Source: Myxococcales bacterium (GTDB lineage: Bacteria > Myxococcota_A > Polyangia > Polyangiales > Polyangiaceae). From it: a DNA stretch of 64,000 bases. The stretch lies in contig JADJCA010000007.1 of assembly GCA_016703425.1 (NCBI GenBank), positions 644,940 to 708,939 on the forward strand, in the 5' to 3' direction. Position 1 is the first letter of the stretch; each line of letters starts with the position of its first letter. Shown here piece by piece: positions 53,696-62,227 of the stretch. The notes under the pieces are model-generated. The model was not told where the DNA came from, did no database searches, and saw nothing but the letters and a program-made list of their open reading frames with translations. A program made the translations under genes and the position numbers.

Positions 53696-54895
53696 TCAGG
53701 AAATCGCGTAGCGCGAGAAGGCCTCGCGAGCGCGACGAAGCGCGTCGGCGTCGCCACCGCGCAGCTCCGAGACGCTCTTGGCGACGTCGAGGGGCCTCGC
53801 CCCTTCGAGGATCATGGCTCGCGCTTGCCCGTCACCGGTCAAGAGGTCGAAGGCCGGGATGTCGTCGACGAACTCGTAGCGCTCGGTACGAAACGCGAAC
53901 CGCTCGGGCGCTTGCTCGGCGCACAAGGCAATGAGCGCCACGTAGGTCGCGACCGGGAGAAAGCGGCGCTCGTCGATGGGGTAGACCTCGACGCCGCCGC
54001 AGGTCTCGCCGGCGAACTTGTGGAACGTGGGGCGAAAGGTCAGCGGCCGGACGCGCACGCCCGGGAGGTCGAGCGCGTGAAACGCGTTCGCGAGCGCCGC
54101 ACCGTCGATGAAGGGCGCGCCGAAGACTTGAAACGGCCTCGTCGTGCCGCGCCCCTCCGAGAGGTTGGTGCCCTCGAGCAAACACCCGCCCGGATAGACG
54201 AGCGCCGTCTCGCGCGTCGGCATGTTGGGCGACGGCATCACGAAAGGACGGTCCCAGGTGTCCGCGCCGCCACGCCCTGCGTCGCCGCGCACCGCGACGA
54301 CTTGCACCTGCTCGGGCGACGCGCCGTGTTTCTCGGCTTCGGCGGCGACAATCTCACCGAGCGTGAGGCCATGCCGAACGGCGATAGGCTCAAGCCCAAC
54401 AAAGGAGCGATAGGCCATGAGCTGGCTCCGCCCCTCCGCTTGCGAGAGATCGCCGCCGATGGGATTCGGGCGATCGAGGACGAGCACGCGCTTCTTCGCG
54501 TCGACGGCCGCGCGCATCGCCAGGACCGCGGTCCAAACGAACGTGTAGTAGCGCGAGCCAACGTCCTGAAGATCGACGACCAGGAGGTCGACGTCGGAGA
54601 GGTCCTCGGCCTGCGGGACGAGCTCGAGCAGGCTGTCACCGTAGAGGCTGCGGATGGGAATCCCGTGGCGCGTCTTGCCGTGCTGGACGCCCACCATGTC
54701 TTGCGCCTCGCCTCCGAAGCCGTGCTCCGGACCGAAGAAGACCTTGGGCCGAACGCCCAACACCTCGAAGACGTCGCCGGCGTGCGCGAGGTCGCGCGTC
54801 ACGGACGCGGGGTGCGCCAAAACGCCCACCTTGGTGCCACGCAAGAGCCGCGAGAGGGGCGCCTCGGAAAGCAGCCGATCGAGTCCTGTCTCCAT
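53696..54895 (-). CDS. namZ: Exo-beta-N-acetylmuramidase NamZ-like (DUF1343)
   Basis: NamZ enzymes release N-acetylmuramic acid from peptidoglycan chain ends. The 399-residue product contains the DUF1343 blocks GVLAHPASVTRDL, FFGPEHGFGGEAQDM, PIRSLYG, LLVVDLQDVGSRYYTFVWT and VLDRPNPIGGD. Further blocks are PSPNMPTRETALVYPGGCLLEGTNLSEGRGTTRPF (read in two runs) and GAPFID. No signal peptide is visible from ATG 54895, so it would act in the cytoplasm on recycled cell wall, or be exported by another route; upstream in-frame starts add no signal either. It is divergent from the NtrC-type regulator. Confidence 0.9.
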   Translation of the reverse strand: METGLDRLLSEAPLSRLLRGTKVGVLAHPASVTRDLAHAGDVFEVLGVRPKVFFGPEHGFGGEAQDMVGVQHGKTRHGIPIRSLYGDSLLELVPQAEDLSDVDLLVVDLQDVGSRYYTFVWTAVLAMRAAVDAKKRVLVLDRPNPIGGDLSQAEGRSQLMAYRSFVGLEPIAVRHGLTLGEIVAAEAEKHGASPEQVQVVAVRGDAGRGGADTWDRPFVMPSPNMPTRETALVYPGGCLLEGTNLSEGRGTTRPFQVFGAPFIDGAALANAFHALDLPGVRVRPLTFRPTFHKFAGETCGGVEVYPIDERRFLPVATYVALIALCAEQAPERFAFRTERYEFVDDIPAFDLLTGDGQARAMILEGARPLDVAKSVSELRGGDADALRRAREAFSRYAIS

Positions 54896-54953
54896 GGGCC
54901 CCGACCGTACCCGCTCCCCGCCTGCGAGGGCAGTACGCACCGTTTGCGCATTC

Positions 54954-54968
54954 GAAATGCTTCATTTC
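54954..54968. promoter_or_regulatory. Perfect 6-3-6 palindrome GAAATG-CTT-CATTTC
   Basis: GAAATG at 54954-54959 is the exact reverse complement of CATTTC at 54963-54968. It is an A/T-richer patch 30 bases before the NtrC-type gene and 59 bases before the namZ start. It could be an operator for the regulator or for the divergent pair. Confidence 0.4.
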
Positions 54969-54997
54969 AAGCCCTCAGGGAATCCCATAGATTGGCT

Positions 54998-56416
54998 ATG
55001 AAGGTTTTACGTACCGGCGTCGGCGCGACGCCGGTACCCAAGGAGCCCCCGTTGAAGCGCATCCTGGTGGTCGACGACGAAGAGAACATCCGGCTCGTCC
55101 TAAAGACGTTGCTGCGCAAGCACGGCTATGAAGTGGAGGTCGCCGACGGCGCTGAGCAGGCCTTGGCGTCCCTCGACGCCTTCGGTCCCGACGTCATCCT
55201 CACCGACGTCCGGATGCCCAAGATGGGCGGCCTCGATCTCCTGGCGACGCTGCGCGCCAAGAACGTGCACGCCACGGTCATCGTGATGAGCGCCTACGGC
55301 AACGTCGACCTAGCCCTCGAGGCCATCAAGGCCGGCGCGTACGACTACATCTCCAAGCCCTTCAAGCCCGACGAGGTTGTCCTGGCGCTCCGCAAGGCGG
55401 AGGAGCGCGAGCTTCTGCGTCGCGAGAACCGGGCCCTCAAGGAGCAAATCAAGAAGGAGCATCAGTTCGAGACGATCCTCGCGAAGAGCCCGCAAATGCA
55501 GGACGTCTTCAAGACCATCTCGAAGATCGCCGACTACAAAACGACGGTCCTCATCAGCGGCGAGAGCGGGGTCGGCAAGGAGCTCGTCGCGCGGGCGATC
55601 CACGCGAGGAGCGCGCGCAAGAGCGGCCCTTTCGTCGCCATCAACTGCGGCGCGATCCCCGAGTCACTGCTGGAGAGTGAGCTCTTCGGTCACAAGAAGG
55701 GCGCCTTCACGGACGCAAGCTCGGACCGGCGCGGCCTCTTCGAAGAGGCCCACGAAGGCACGCTCCTCTTGGACGAGATCGGTGAGCTGCCGCTGAACCT
55801 GCAGGTGAAGCTCCTCCGCGCGCTCCAAGAAGAGACCATTCGCCGCGTCGGCGACACCAAAGACATCAAGGTCGACGTGCGCATCCTCACGGCCACGCAC
55901 CGCGACCTCGCCGCCGAGGCCAAGGCGGGCCGCTTCCGCGAGGACTTGTTCTATCGCATCAACGTCCTGCCCATCGCCATCGCGCCGCTGCGCGAACGAC
56001 GCGACGACATTGGCCTCCTCATCGACCACTTCCTGTCGCGGAACAACACGCGCCTCGGCACGCAGGTCCGCGGCGTGTCACCGGAGGCGCGGCGCATGCT
56101 CCTCGAGTACGCGTGGCCCGGCAACGTGCGTGAGCTCGAGAACACCATCGAGCGTGCCATGGTCCTCGCCGAGAGCGACATGCTCGAGGTGTCGGACCTT
56201 CCGGAGCGCGTCCGTGAGGCGCTCGATCCGGTGGCGGTGCAGCTCGCGAGCGGCGAGCTCTCCATCAAGAAGACCGTCGCGGCCATCGAAGAGATCCTGA
56301 TTCGCCGCGCCCTCGCCAAGACCAAGGGCAACCGAACGCGGGCCGCCGAGATCCTAGAAATCAGCCATCGGGCCCTGCTTTATAAGATTAAGGACTACGA
56401 GATTCTGGACCTGTGA
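54998..56416 (+). CDS. NtrC-family sigma-54-dependent response regulator
   Basis: This transcription activator remodels sigma-54 RNA polymerase using ATP after phosphorylation. The 472-residue product has a receiver domain (about residues 20-135) with the DDEEN acidic pair, Asp70 as phosphoacceptor (ILTDVRMPK) and ISKPFKPDE. The AAA+ domain follows (about 160-395): Walker A GESGVGKE, the sigma-54 contact loop GHKKGAFTDASSDRRG, Walker B LLLDEIGEL and the R-finger region FREDLFYRINVLPI. A Fis-type helix-turn-helix ends it (NRTRAAEILEISHRALLYKI). The contact loop is GAFTDA rather than GAFTGA, a variant also seen in functional activators. No histidine kinase gene is next to it. ATG at 54998 is chosen; a start at Leu20 is possible. 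Confidence 0.92.
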   Translation: MKVLRTGVGATPVPKEPPLKRILVVDDEENIRLVLKTLLRKHGYEVEVADGAEQALASLDAFGPDVILTDVRMPKMGGLDLLATLRAKNVHATVIVMSAYGNVDLALEAIKAGAYDYISKPFKPDEVVLALRKAEERELLRRENRALKEQIKKEHQFETILAKSPQMQDVFKTISKIADYKTTVLISGESGVGKELVARAIHARSARKSGPFVAINCGAIPESLLESELFGHKKGAFTDASSDRRGLFEEAHEGTLLLDEIGELPLNLQVKLLRALQEETIRRVGDTKDIKVDVRILTATHRDLAAEAKAGRFREDLFYRINVLPIAIAPLRERRDDIGLLIDHFLSRNNTRLGTQVRGVSPEARRMLLEYAWPGNVRELENTIERAMVLAESDMLEVSDLPERVREALDPVAVQLASGELSIKKTVAAIEEILIRRALAKTKGNRTRAAEILEISHRALLYKIKDYEILDL

Positions 56417-56475
56417 GGGCCGAACCGGGGGCCTCTTTGCCCCACAAGAGCACGCGCGGAGGGCGGAGAGAGAGG

Positions 56476-56504
56476 CGTGCACGGGCACGTTCACGTTTAC
56501 GGGG
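56476..56504. repeat. Second copy of the CACGTTCACG dispersed repeat
   Basis: The 24 bases at 56480-56503 match 10283-10306 with one mismatch. Like the first copy this lies between genes, here after the NtrC-type regulator and before the class V aminotransferase. Confidence 0.7.
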
Positions 56505-56555
56505 AGCGAGGGTCGCAAAGGCGCGAAATACACTCTAGAGTCGGTACGTGGGGTC

Positions 56556-58275
56556 ATGAGCATGAACGACGAGTCACGAGAGAAGCTGCTCGAGACGGTG
56601 CGCAAGGCCGTGATCGGCGATCACACCATCATCGAGGGGCCCCTTCGGCGCCCGACGGCTCGTGTACGCGGACTACGCGGCGTCGGGACGGTGCCTCGAG
56701 TTCATCGAGGACTTCATGCGGGCGCGCGTCATGCCGCTCTACGCGAACACCCACAGTGAGGCATCGGGCACCGGCGAGCAGACGACCCGATTTCGTGAAG
56801 ACGCGCGCGCCATCATCCACGAAGCGGTGGGCGGCGGCGACGGCGACGTCGTGCTCTTCGCAGGCTCCGGCGCCACGGGGGCCGTGCACCGACTCATCGA
56901 GTGCATGAACCTGCGGATTCCCGCCGACCTCGACGGAAAGTACAAGCTCACCGAGCGGATCCCGGAAGCCGAGCGGCCGGTCATTTTCATCGGGCCCTAC
57001 GAGCACCACTCCAACGAGATCCCTTGGCGCGAGTCCATCGCCGACGTCATCGAGATCAGCGAAGACGAGCACGGCCACGTCAACATGCGTGAGCTCGAAG
57101 AAGGGCTCGTGCGTTACGCCAAGCGGCCGATTCGCATCGGAAGCTTCTCGGCCGCGTCCAACGTGACGGGCATCCTCACCGACACGGACGCCGTCGCGGC
57201 GCTCTTGCACAAGCACGGGGCCCTCGCCTTCTTCGACTACGCGGCGGCCGGGCCCTACGTGCCCATCGAGATGAATCCGCAAGCGCGAGGTGGGGCTCCT
57301 CTCGCCTACAAGGACGCGATCTTCCTCTCGCCTCACAAATTCATCGGGGGGCCCGGGAGCCCCGGGGTCTTGGTCGCGAAGAAGGACCTGTTCGTGAACC
57401 GCGTGCCGTCGGTGCCTGGCGGTGGCACCGTGGCCTACGTCAACCCGGAAGCTCATCGATACCTCGAGGACGTGGTGCACCGCGAGGAAGGTGGCACGCC
57501 TCCTATTCTCGAATCGATCCGCGCAGGCCTCGCCTTCCAACTGAAGAGCGCCATCGGCGCCGACCTCATCCTCGAGCGCGAGAAAGATTTCCGGCGCCGC
57601 GCCATTGAAGCCTGGAGCCGAAACCCGCGCATCCGGGTCCTCGGCAATCCCGCGGCCCCGGCCCTCTCAATCCTCTCCTTCGAGATCGTCCACGAGAACG
57701 AGCGACGCCTTCATCACGGATTCGTCGTGCGGCTCCTCAATGACCTCTTCGGCATCCAGGCCCGCGGCGGGTGCTCTTGCGCGGGACCCTACGGGCATCG
57801 CTTGCTCGCCATCGACCTCGATACGTCGCACGAATACGAGCGCGAAATCGTGAGCGGTCGCGTTGGCATGAAGCCCGGCTGGGTGCGCGTCAATTTCAAC
57901 TACTTCATCGACGACGATGCCTTCTCCTTCGTCGTGCGCGCCATCGATTTGGTGGCGAGCCACGGGCACCGCCTCTTGCCCGAGTATCGCTTCGATCCCG
58001 TCAGCGGCGCTTGGCAACACCGGCGGCCCAGCCCGGCGCCGCTGTCGCTGCGGCAACTCTCGTACAGGACGGGCACCTTCGCGTGCCCCGAATCGGTGCG
58101 CCCTACGGCTGCCGCTTCGTACGAGGAGTGCTTGGCGGAGGCCACGCGCCTGTTCTTGTCGGGGCCGATGGCGGCGTGCTCCGAGCCACCGCCGCTGCCG
58201 GAGAGCGCCGAATCGCTGCGTTGGTTCATGCTCGGGAGCGAAGCCCTCGCGAACGACGCGCTCCCGAAGACCTGA
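56556..58275 (+). CDS. Class V aminotransferase (cysteine desulfurase-like), frameshifted near its start
   Basis: This is a PLP enzyme of the NifS/IscS fold. Translation from the ATG at 56556 gives MSMNDESREKLLETVRKAV and then IIEGP. The family sequence GARRLVYADYAASGR continues in another frame after the CCCC at 56640-56643, so one C too many explains the break (expected EGPFGARRLVYADYAASG). The rest shows LYANTHSEASGTGEQT, VLFAGSGATGAVHRL, GPYEHHSNEIPWRE, FFDYAAAGPYV and the PLP Lys in LSPHKFIGGPGSPG. A Cys-bearing ARGGCSCAGPYGHRL lies where desulfurases carry the catalytic loop. The corrected length is about 572 residues; the last 110 extend beyond the fold. The longest intact frame alone starts at 56662. 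Confidence 0.85.
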
Positions 58276-58406
58276 CGCGCGGCCGCACACGCACCAAAAA
58301 AATCACCCGAAACGAGGGCGAAAGAAGCCGATAGGGGCGACCAAGATGCCCCGGGCCCCTTCGAGCACGTTCCATTCGAGTGGCGGTTGCTCTACGGTCC
58401 CCGCCC

Positions 58407-59132
58407 ATGAAGACGAAGCGCGCCGCCCAAAAGTCGAAGTCGTCACCAAAGACGACGAAGGCGGCCCCCAAAAAGCCTGGCAAAGCGGCCCCTTCGAAGG
58501 CGCGCGTGCCGGCCAAAGCGGCTCCCGCCAAGGCCAAGGTCCCCGCGCCCAAGCCCGCCAAGGCGGCACCCGCGCCCGCCATGAAGGCGCCTCCCAAGGG
58601 TGGCAAGGCCGCGGCCGCGGCGCCCACGGCCACCAAGGCCCCTCAGAAAGTCGCCGTACTTCCGAAGCCCAAGACGGCGTCGCCGGCCGACAAGGCGGCC
58701 GAGTCTTTGCGCGGCTACCTCAAGCGCATCGCGAACCACGCCTACGCCAACGCGTCCGAGGCCGGCATCCTCGACGAAGATCCCGACTGCGGGACCAGCG
58801 CGTGGGCCAACGAGGGCAAGTGGCTCTTCTTGACGGCCTACTACCTCTTGGACGACGCGCTTCGAGCCGACAAGACCATCAAGCGACTCGTCGGCGAGAG
58901 CGCCGATCTCTTCGATGACGATTTCGGCGACGCCCGGTTCAACGAAGACGCGCTCGACGACGACTACCTCGCGTCGGGGAAGATCTTTACGGGCACGGCG
59001 GTGGTCGCGGGCCCCACGGATTTCTCTAAAGCCGTCAAGCGGCGCGCCCTCGCCGACGAGCTCGACGATGGCCTCGTCGACGACGGCGACGACGAGGACG
59101 GCGAGGATGACGACGACGACGACGACGAGTGA
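58407..59132 (+). CDS. Bipolar charged protein: histone H1-like N-terminus, acidic C-terminus
   Basis: The 241-residue product has three parts. Residues 1-95 are Lys/Ala/Pro-rich with KAAPxK-type repeats (KKPGKAAPSKARVPAKAAP), like the tails of bacterial histone H1-like DNA-binding proteins. Residues 96-200 form a helical domain (ADKAAESLRGYLKRIANHAY, WLFLTAYYLLDDALRADKTI) that I do not recognise. The last 25 residues are almost only Asp and Glu. There is no signal or membrane segment. The acidic tail could mask or compete with the basic tail for DNA. ATG at 58407 is used; nine codons upstream remain open. Confidence 0.65.
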   Translation: MKTKRAAQKSKSSPKTTKAAPKKPGKAAPSKARVPAKAAPAKAKVPAPKPAKAAPAPAMKAPPKGGKAAAAAPTATKAPQKVAVLPKPKTASPADKAAESLRGYLKRIANHAYANASEAGILDEDPDCGTSAWANEGKWLFLTAYYLLDDALRADKTIKRLVGESADLFDDDFGDARFNEDALDDDYLASGKIFTGTAVVAGPTDFSKAVKRRALADELDDGLVDDGDDEDGEDDDDDDDE

Positions 59133-59264
59133 GTAAGGCGGCCACCTGGCCCTCGAGGTGATCTCAAGTCGAGAAGCACGACCCCTCCCAAAAGTGCCTC
59201 GGAACGAATCCCGGACACTTGCGGCGCCAGGCGGCTTGGCCCCTGTGTTGCACACAGTGTCGGC

Positions 59265-60344
59265 ATGAGACACTTCACCATCCGCGTTCTGTCGACCGTT
59301 GCCCTAACCCTCGCCGCCGCGTGCGGCGGCTCCAGTGACGAAGGCGAGCAGACAGCGTCGGAGGTGCGGACGGCCGCGGCGACGACCACCACGTTCCGGA
59401 TGACGAGCGCCGACGTCGGCGAGTGGTTCTTCCGCCTCTCCGTCAAGGCCGGCAAGGTCGACGGCTATGGGCTCCAGCACAACGAACGGGGCATGCCCGG
59501 CTTTGCGCCGACCAAGGTGACGGGCACCGTCGACGCGGCGGGCGTGTACGAGCTCACGTGGCTGCTGGCGTTCAAGGGGGAGCACCCCGTGCTCCTGAAG
59601 CTCAAGCCCGAAGGCAACGATCTCGTCGGCACCGTCGGCGACGCGAGCGAAGACGTGAGCCGCCACTCCGCCGCGCGCCTATCGCCCCTCGCCGCGGGGA
59701 CCATGGACAAGGATGGCCGCCCCATCGCGGTGACCTATCAAAAGGCCGGCGGCGACCCCTGCCAGGTTTCGGTGACGGGCGCCGAGGTGCTTGGTCTGGG
59801 CAACGTCAAGGTAGAGGACGCGATCAACGCGAAGCTCACGGCGGTCGTGCCGAAGGCCGAGAGCCTCTGCAAGGCGCCGGTGGAGTCGGTCCTCGGCGGC
59901 GCCGGCTTCGGCGTCTTGCGGCCCGACTTGCTCTCGTACTCAACCTACCTGTCGGCCAACTTGCCCAACGACGGCGTCAAGGACGAGCCGCGCCAGCGCG
60001 AGAACATCTACCTCGCCGACGGCTCCTCCGTGAAGCTCTGGGGTGAGGTGCTGACGCCGGGAAAGAGCGCGGAGATCTTGGTCGAGATCAACAAGATCAT
60101 CGACTCCTTCGATGAGCGGCGCGACATGATGACGGCGGCCGACAAGGCCGAGCTCAAGGGCATCATGGCGGCGCGTGCGTCGGGCGACAAACTGAAGAGC
60201 GAGTTCTTGCTCACGGAGCGCGGTGTGTCGTTCGCGGCACCCGGCTTCTCCAACCTGCGCTACTCGAGCGTCCTCGTGCCCTACGCCGCGCTCGCGCCGC
60301 TCTTGGTCCAAGACGGCAAGGCGCGCTCGGCCTGGGCGCCCTGA
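59265..60344 (+). CDS. Lipoprotein with RsiV/DUF3298-like C-terminal domain
   Basis: The 359-residue product has a lipoprotein signal with lipobox LAAAC (Cys20) and a Ser/Asp/Glu/Thr spacer. A beta-rich middle region follows (about residues 45-170) and then a Cys-linked domain (DPCQVSV ... SLCKAPVE). The final 120 residues match the RsiV/DUF3298 pattern (LTERGVSFAAPGFSNLRYSSVLVPYAALAPLL in two runs). That fold binds lysozyme in RsiV and occurs in peptidoglycan deacetylases. No deacetylase domain is present. It is convergent with the rhodanese gene; stops are 13 bases apart. Confidence 0.72.
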   Translation: MRHFTIRVLSTVALTLAAACGGSSDEGEQTASEVRTAAATTTTFRMTSADVGEWFFRLSVKAGKVDGYGLQHNERGMPGFAPTKVTGTVDAAGVYELTWLLAFKGEHPVLLKLKPEGNDLVGTVGDASEDVSRHSAARLSPLAAGTMDKDGRPIAVTYQKAGGDPCQVSVTGAEVLGLGNVKVEDAINAKLTAVVPKAESLCKAPVESVLGGAGFGVLRPDLLSYSTYLSANLPNDGVKDEPRQRENIYLADGSSVKLWGEVLTPGKSAEILVEINKIIDSFDERRDMMTAADKAELKGIMAARASGDKLKSEFLLTERGVSFAAPGFSNLRYSSVLVPYAALAPLLVQDGKARSAWAP

Positions 60345-60357
60345 TACGAAGGCACCA

Positions 60358-60957
60358 TCAACAGCCCTCGCGAGGCTTCTTCGCGGGGGCCGGCCGTTTG
60401 GGCGCCGGGCGCCCCGCAGCCGGCACGCCGGCTTCCGCGGGCGGCAGCGACGACGCCGACGGTACCGGGCCTTGCCCACTAGGAGCGCCGCTCGCCGGTG
60501 GCGCGGGGGCTTGCGGCGCGGAAGGCGGCGGCGCGGTGGCGCTGAGCCACTCCTCGTAACCACCGAGGAGAAACTTCACATTCGAAAATCCCCGCGCCCG
60601 GAGGAGGAACCACGCCTGCGAAGCGTGAATGCCGCCGCCCGAATACAAGACGAGCGCCGCGTCGCGAGGAGCCGAGAAATCTTTGAGCGCCGCGAGCGTG
60701 ATGTTCTCGGCGCCGGGCACATGGCCCGCCTCAAACTCGGCCGGCGCGCGCAGATCGATGGCGCGCACCTTCTTGGCAAGGAGGAGCGCTTGAAGCTCGA
60801 GGGGCGCGACATGATCGGCGCCCCGGTCGACCTCCGACGCGAGCGCCTCGAGGTCGAGCGTCGCGCGCGTACGAGTCGGCGGATCGCGGAGCACGAGCGC
60901 GCCGGCGCCCAAGAGCGCCGCCACGATGGCGAGCGTGCGAGGCGCCGACGTGGTCAT
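60358..60957 (-). CDS. Membrane-anchored rhodanese-like protein lacking the catalytic cysteine
   Basis: The 199-residue product has an N-terminal membrane anchor or signal (TLAIVAALLGAGALVL), a rhodanese domain (about residues 40-140) and a Pro/Ala/Ser-rich tail of 60 residues ending in Cys. The domain has IDLRAPAEFEAGHVPGAENI and LLGGYEEWL. The active-site loop reads VLYSGGGIHASQAWF: the position of the catalytic Cys is Ser or Gly and the following Arg is absent. It is therefore probably not a sulfurtransferase and may bind or sense instead. The ATG overlaps the YeeE/YedE gene stop by 4 bases. It is third in an operon 62104 to 60358. Confidence 0.8.
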   Translation of the reverse strand: MTTSAPRTLAIVAALLGAGALVLRDPPTRTRATLDLEALASEVDRGADHVAPLELQALLLAKKVRAIDLRAPAEFEAGHVPGAENITLAALKDFSAPRDAALVLYSGGGIHASQAWFLLRARGFSNVKFLLGGYEEWLSATAPPPSAPQAPAPPASGAPSGQGPVPSASSLPPAEAGVPAAGRPAPKRPAPAKKPREGC

Positions 60958-61589
60958 TCGGCGGGCGCGGGCGCCGCGGCGGTGGGCGAAGGCTTCGCGG
61001 CCTTCTCGCCGCGCCGTTCGACCCATTCAGCGAGCCGGAAGCACCCGAGCGCCATCGCCACGACCGCCGCGACGACCACACCATAGGGCAAGCCGAAGGC
61101 CTCCGGGAGCGTGAGCACGCCTTTCGGCGTGCTCTGGTAGAACGCGTCGATGAACGAGCTCCCCTCGCCGAAGGCGAAGATGCCGAGGGCCATGCCGCCG
61201 AGGTAGAAGAGCGCGTCGCGCCGGCCCGAGGCGATGCCCACGATGGAGGTGCCGGGACAATAGCCGCCGATGATGAAGCCGGCGCCGAGCACGAAGCCGC
61301 CGACTGTTTGCGGCAGGAGGTGCGTCGGCTCCACGTAGACCATGCCGAGATCGAGGACGCCGAAGGCAGCCAGGTAGTAGAGGCCGAGCATCGCCGTGAC
61401 GATGGCTGTGAACATGACCTTGAAGACGGCGAGATCGGTCAAGTAGAACTGCGCGACGAGCTTCTTGGCGCTGCCAAAGCCGGCGCGCTCCAGCGCGAAG
61501 CCGAAGCCAAAGCCGATGAGGATTGCCAGCGCGAGCGAGACGCCTTCGCCGAAGAGACCGTACTTGAAGAGCGGCGCCATCAGTTCCAC
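60954..61589 (-). CDS. YeeE/YedE-family sulfur-compound transporter, second half-protein
   Basis: YeeE/YedE proteins take up thiosulfate or related sulfur compounds. The 211-residue product has about five membrane helices and the family block FIIGGYCPGTSIVGIASGR, whose Cys is part of the thiosulfate path in characterised members. It also has FGFALERAGFGSAKKLVAQFYL near the start. It is half the size of a full YeeE; the partner half is the next gene upstream, with which it overlaps by 10 bases. The GTG start at 61589 and an ATG at 61580 are both possible. A basic/Pro/Ala-rich tail of about 30 residues follows the last helix. Confidence 0.85.
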   Translation of the reverse strand: MELMAPLFKYGLFGEGVSLALAILIGFGFGFALERAGFGSAKKLVAQFYLTDLAVFKVMFTAIVTAMLGLYYLAAFGVLDLGMVYVEPTHLLPQTVGGFVLGAGFIIGGYCPGTSIVGIASGRRDALFYLGGMALGIFAFGEGSSFIDAFYQSTPKGVLTLPEAFGLPYGVVVAAVVAMALGCFRLAEWVERRGEKAAKPSPTAAAPAPAE

Positions 61590-62104
61590 TGCCTCCGCAT
61601 GAGAGAGGCGAAGGCATAGCCGCCGGCAAACACCGCCATCATGAAGGCCCAGCTGCCGGCGTTGAGCATGGCGCCGCCCGTGAGCGCTTGGCCGCTCGGA
61701 CAGCCGCGGGCGAGCTTCGCCCCCACGCCGACGAGGGCGCCGCCGAAGGTGGCGAGCAGGAACCGCGTCCGGACCGAGACGTTGGGCCCCTTGTCGACGG
61801 TCGCGCGAGCGCGACCCGCGAGGCGCGCCGACACGTAGCCGCCGAGGGCGACACCGAGCACCTCGAGCACGAGCCAGTCTCGATGGAGGCCGGTCCCGAG
61901 GTAACGCGAGAAGGCGTCTACGTTCCGAGCATGCTCAGGTGAGACGGCGTTGACGCACGCCGCGACACACGACGCCACGGCGCCCGACGCACCGATGCCG
62001 CGTCCCATGAGGACGAAGGCGCCCAAGAGAACGAGCCCGAGCCCAACGCCGGCCACATAGGGATTGGCGAAGGGCTGAGGCGCGCGGTCTGAATGTTCCG
62101 CCAT
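61580..62104 (-). CDS. YeeE/YedE-family sulfur-compound transporter, first half-protein
   Basis: The 174-residue product is the complementary half of a split YeeE/YedE transporter. It has about five helices (VAGVGLGLVLLGAFVLMG; WLVLEVLGVALGGYVSARLAG; FLLATFGGALVGVGAKLARG) and the conserved GCPSGQALTGGAMLNAGSW with the family Cys. A second Cys pair (SCVAACVN) lies in the first periplasmic loop. It begins at the ATG at 62104 and overlaps the following half by 10 bases, giving equal expression. The operon order is half 1, half 2, Cys-less rhodanese. Confidence 0.85.
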   Translation of the reverse strand: MAEHSDRAPQPFANPYVAGVGLGLVLLGAFVLMGRGIGASGAVASCVAACVNAVSPEHARNVDAFSRYLGTGLHRDWLVLEVLGVALGGYVSARLAGRARATVDKGPNVSVRTRFLLATFGGALVGVGAKLARGCPSGQALTGGAMLNAGSWAFMMAVFAGGYAFASLMRRQWN

Positions 62105-62227
62105 GCCCCACGAAGAATACGTGGTTCACGCCGGAGGGCGAGGATTTGGGACTGCGCGTGCGCTGACGCGTGCGACCTAAGCCTAGGTCCGCCGCGCGTG
62201 TGGGCGCGAACAAGCAGGCCGTGCGGC

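Noticed and set aside
53669..54997. N-terminal extension of the NtrC-type regulator of over 440 codons
   Set aside because: It is antisense to namZ and adds no domain; the receiver domain begins properly after ATG 54998.
56662..58275. Class V aminotransferase starting at the intact-frame GTG or ATG near 56662
   Set aside because: The upstream frame 56556-56640 encodes the expected family N-terminus, so the short start is a consequence of the frameshift.
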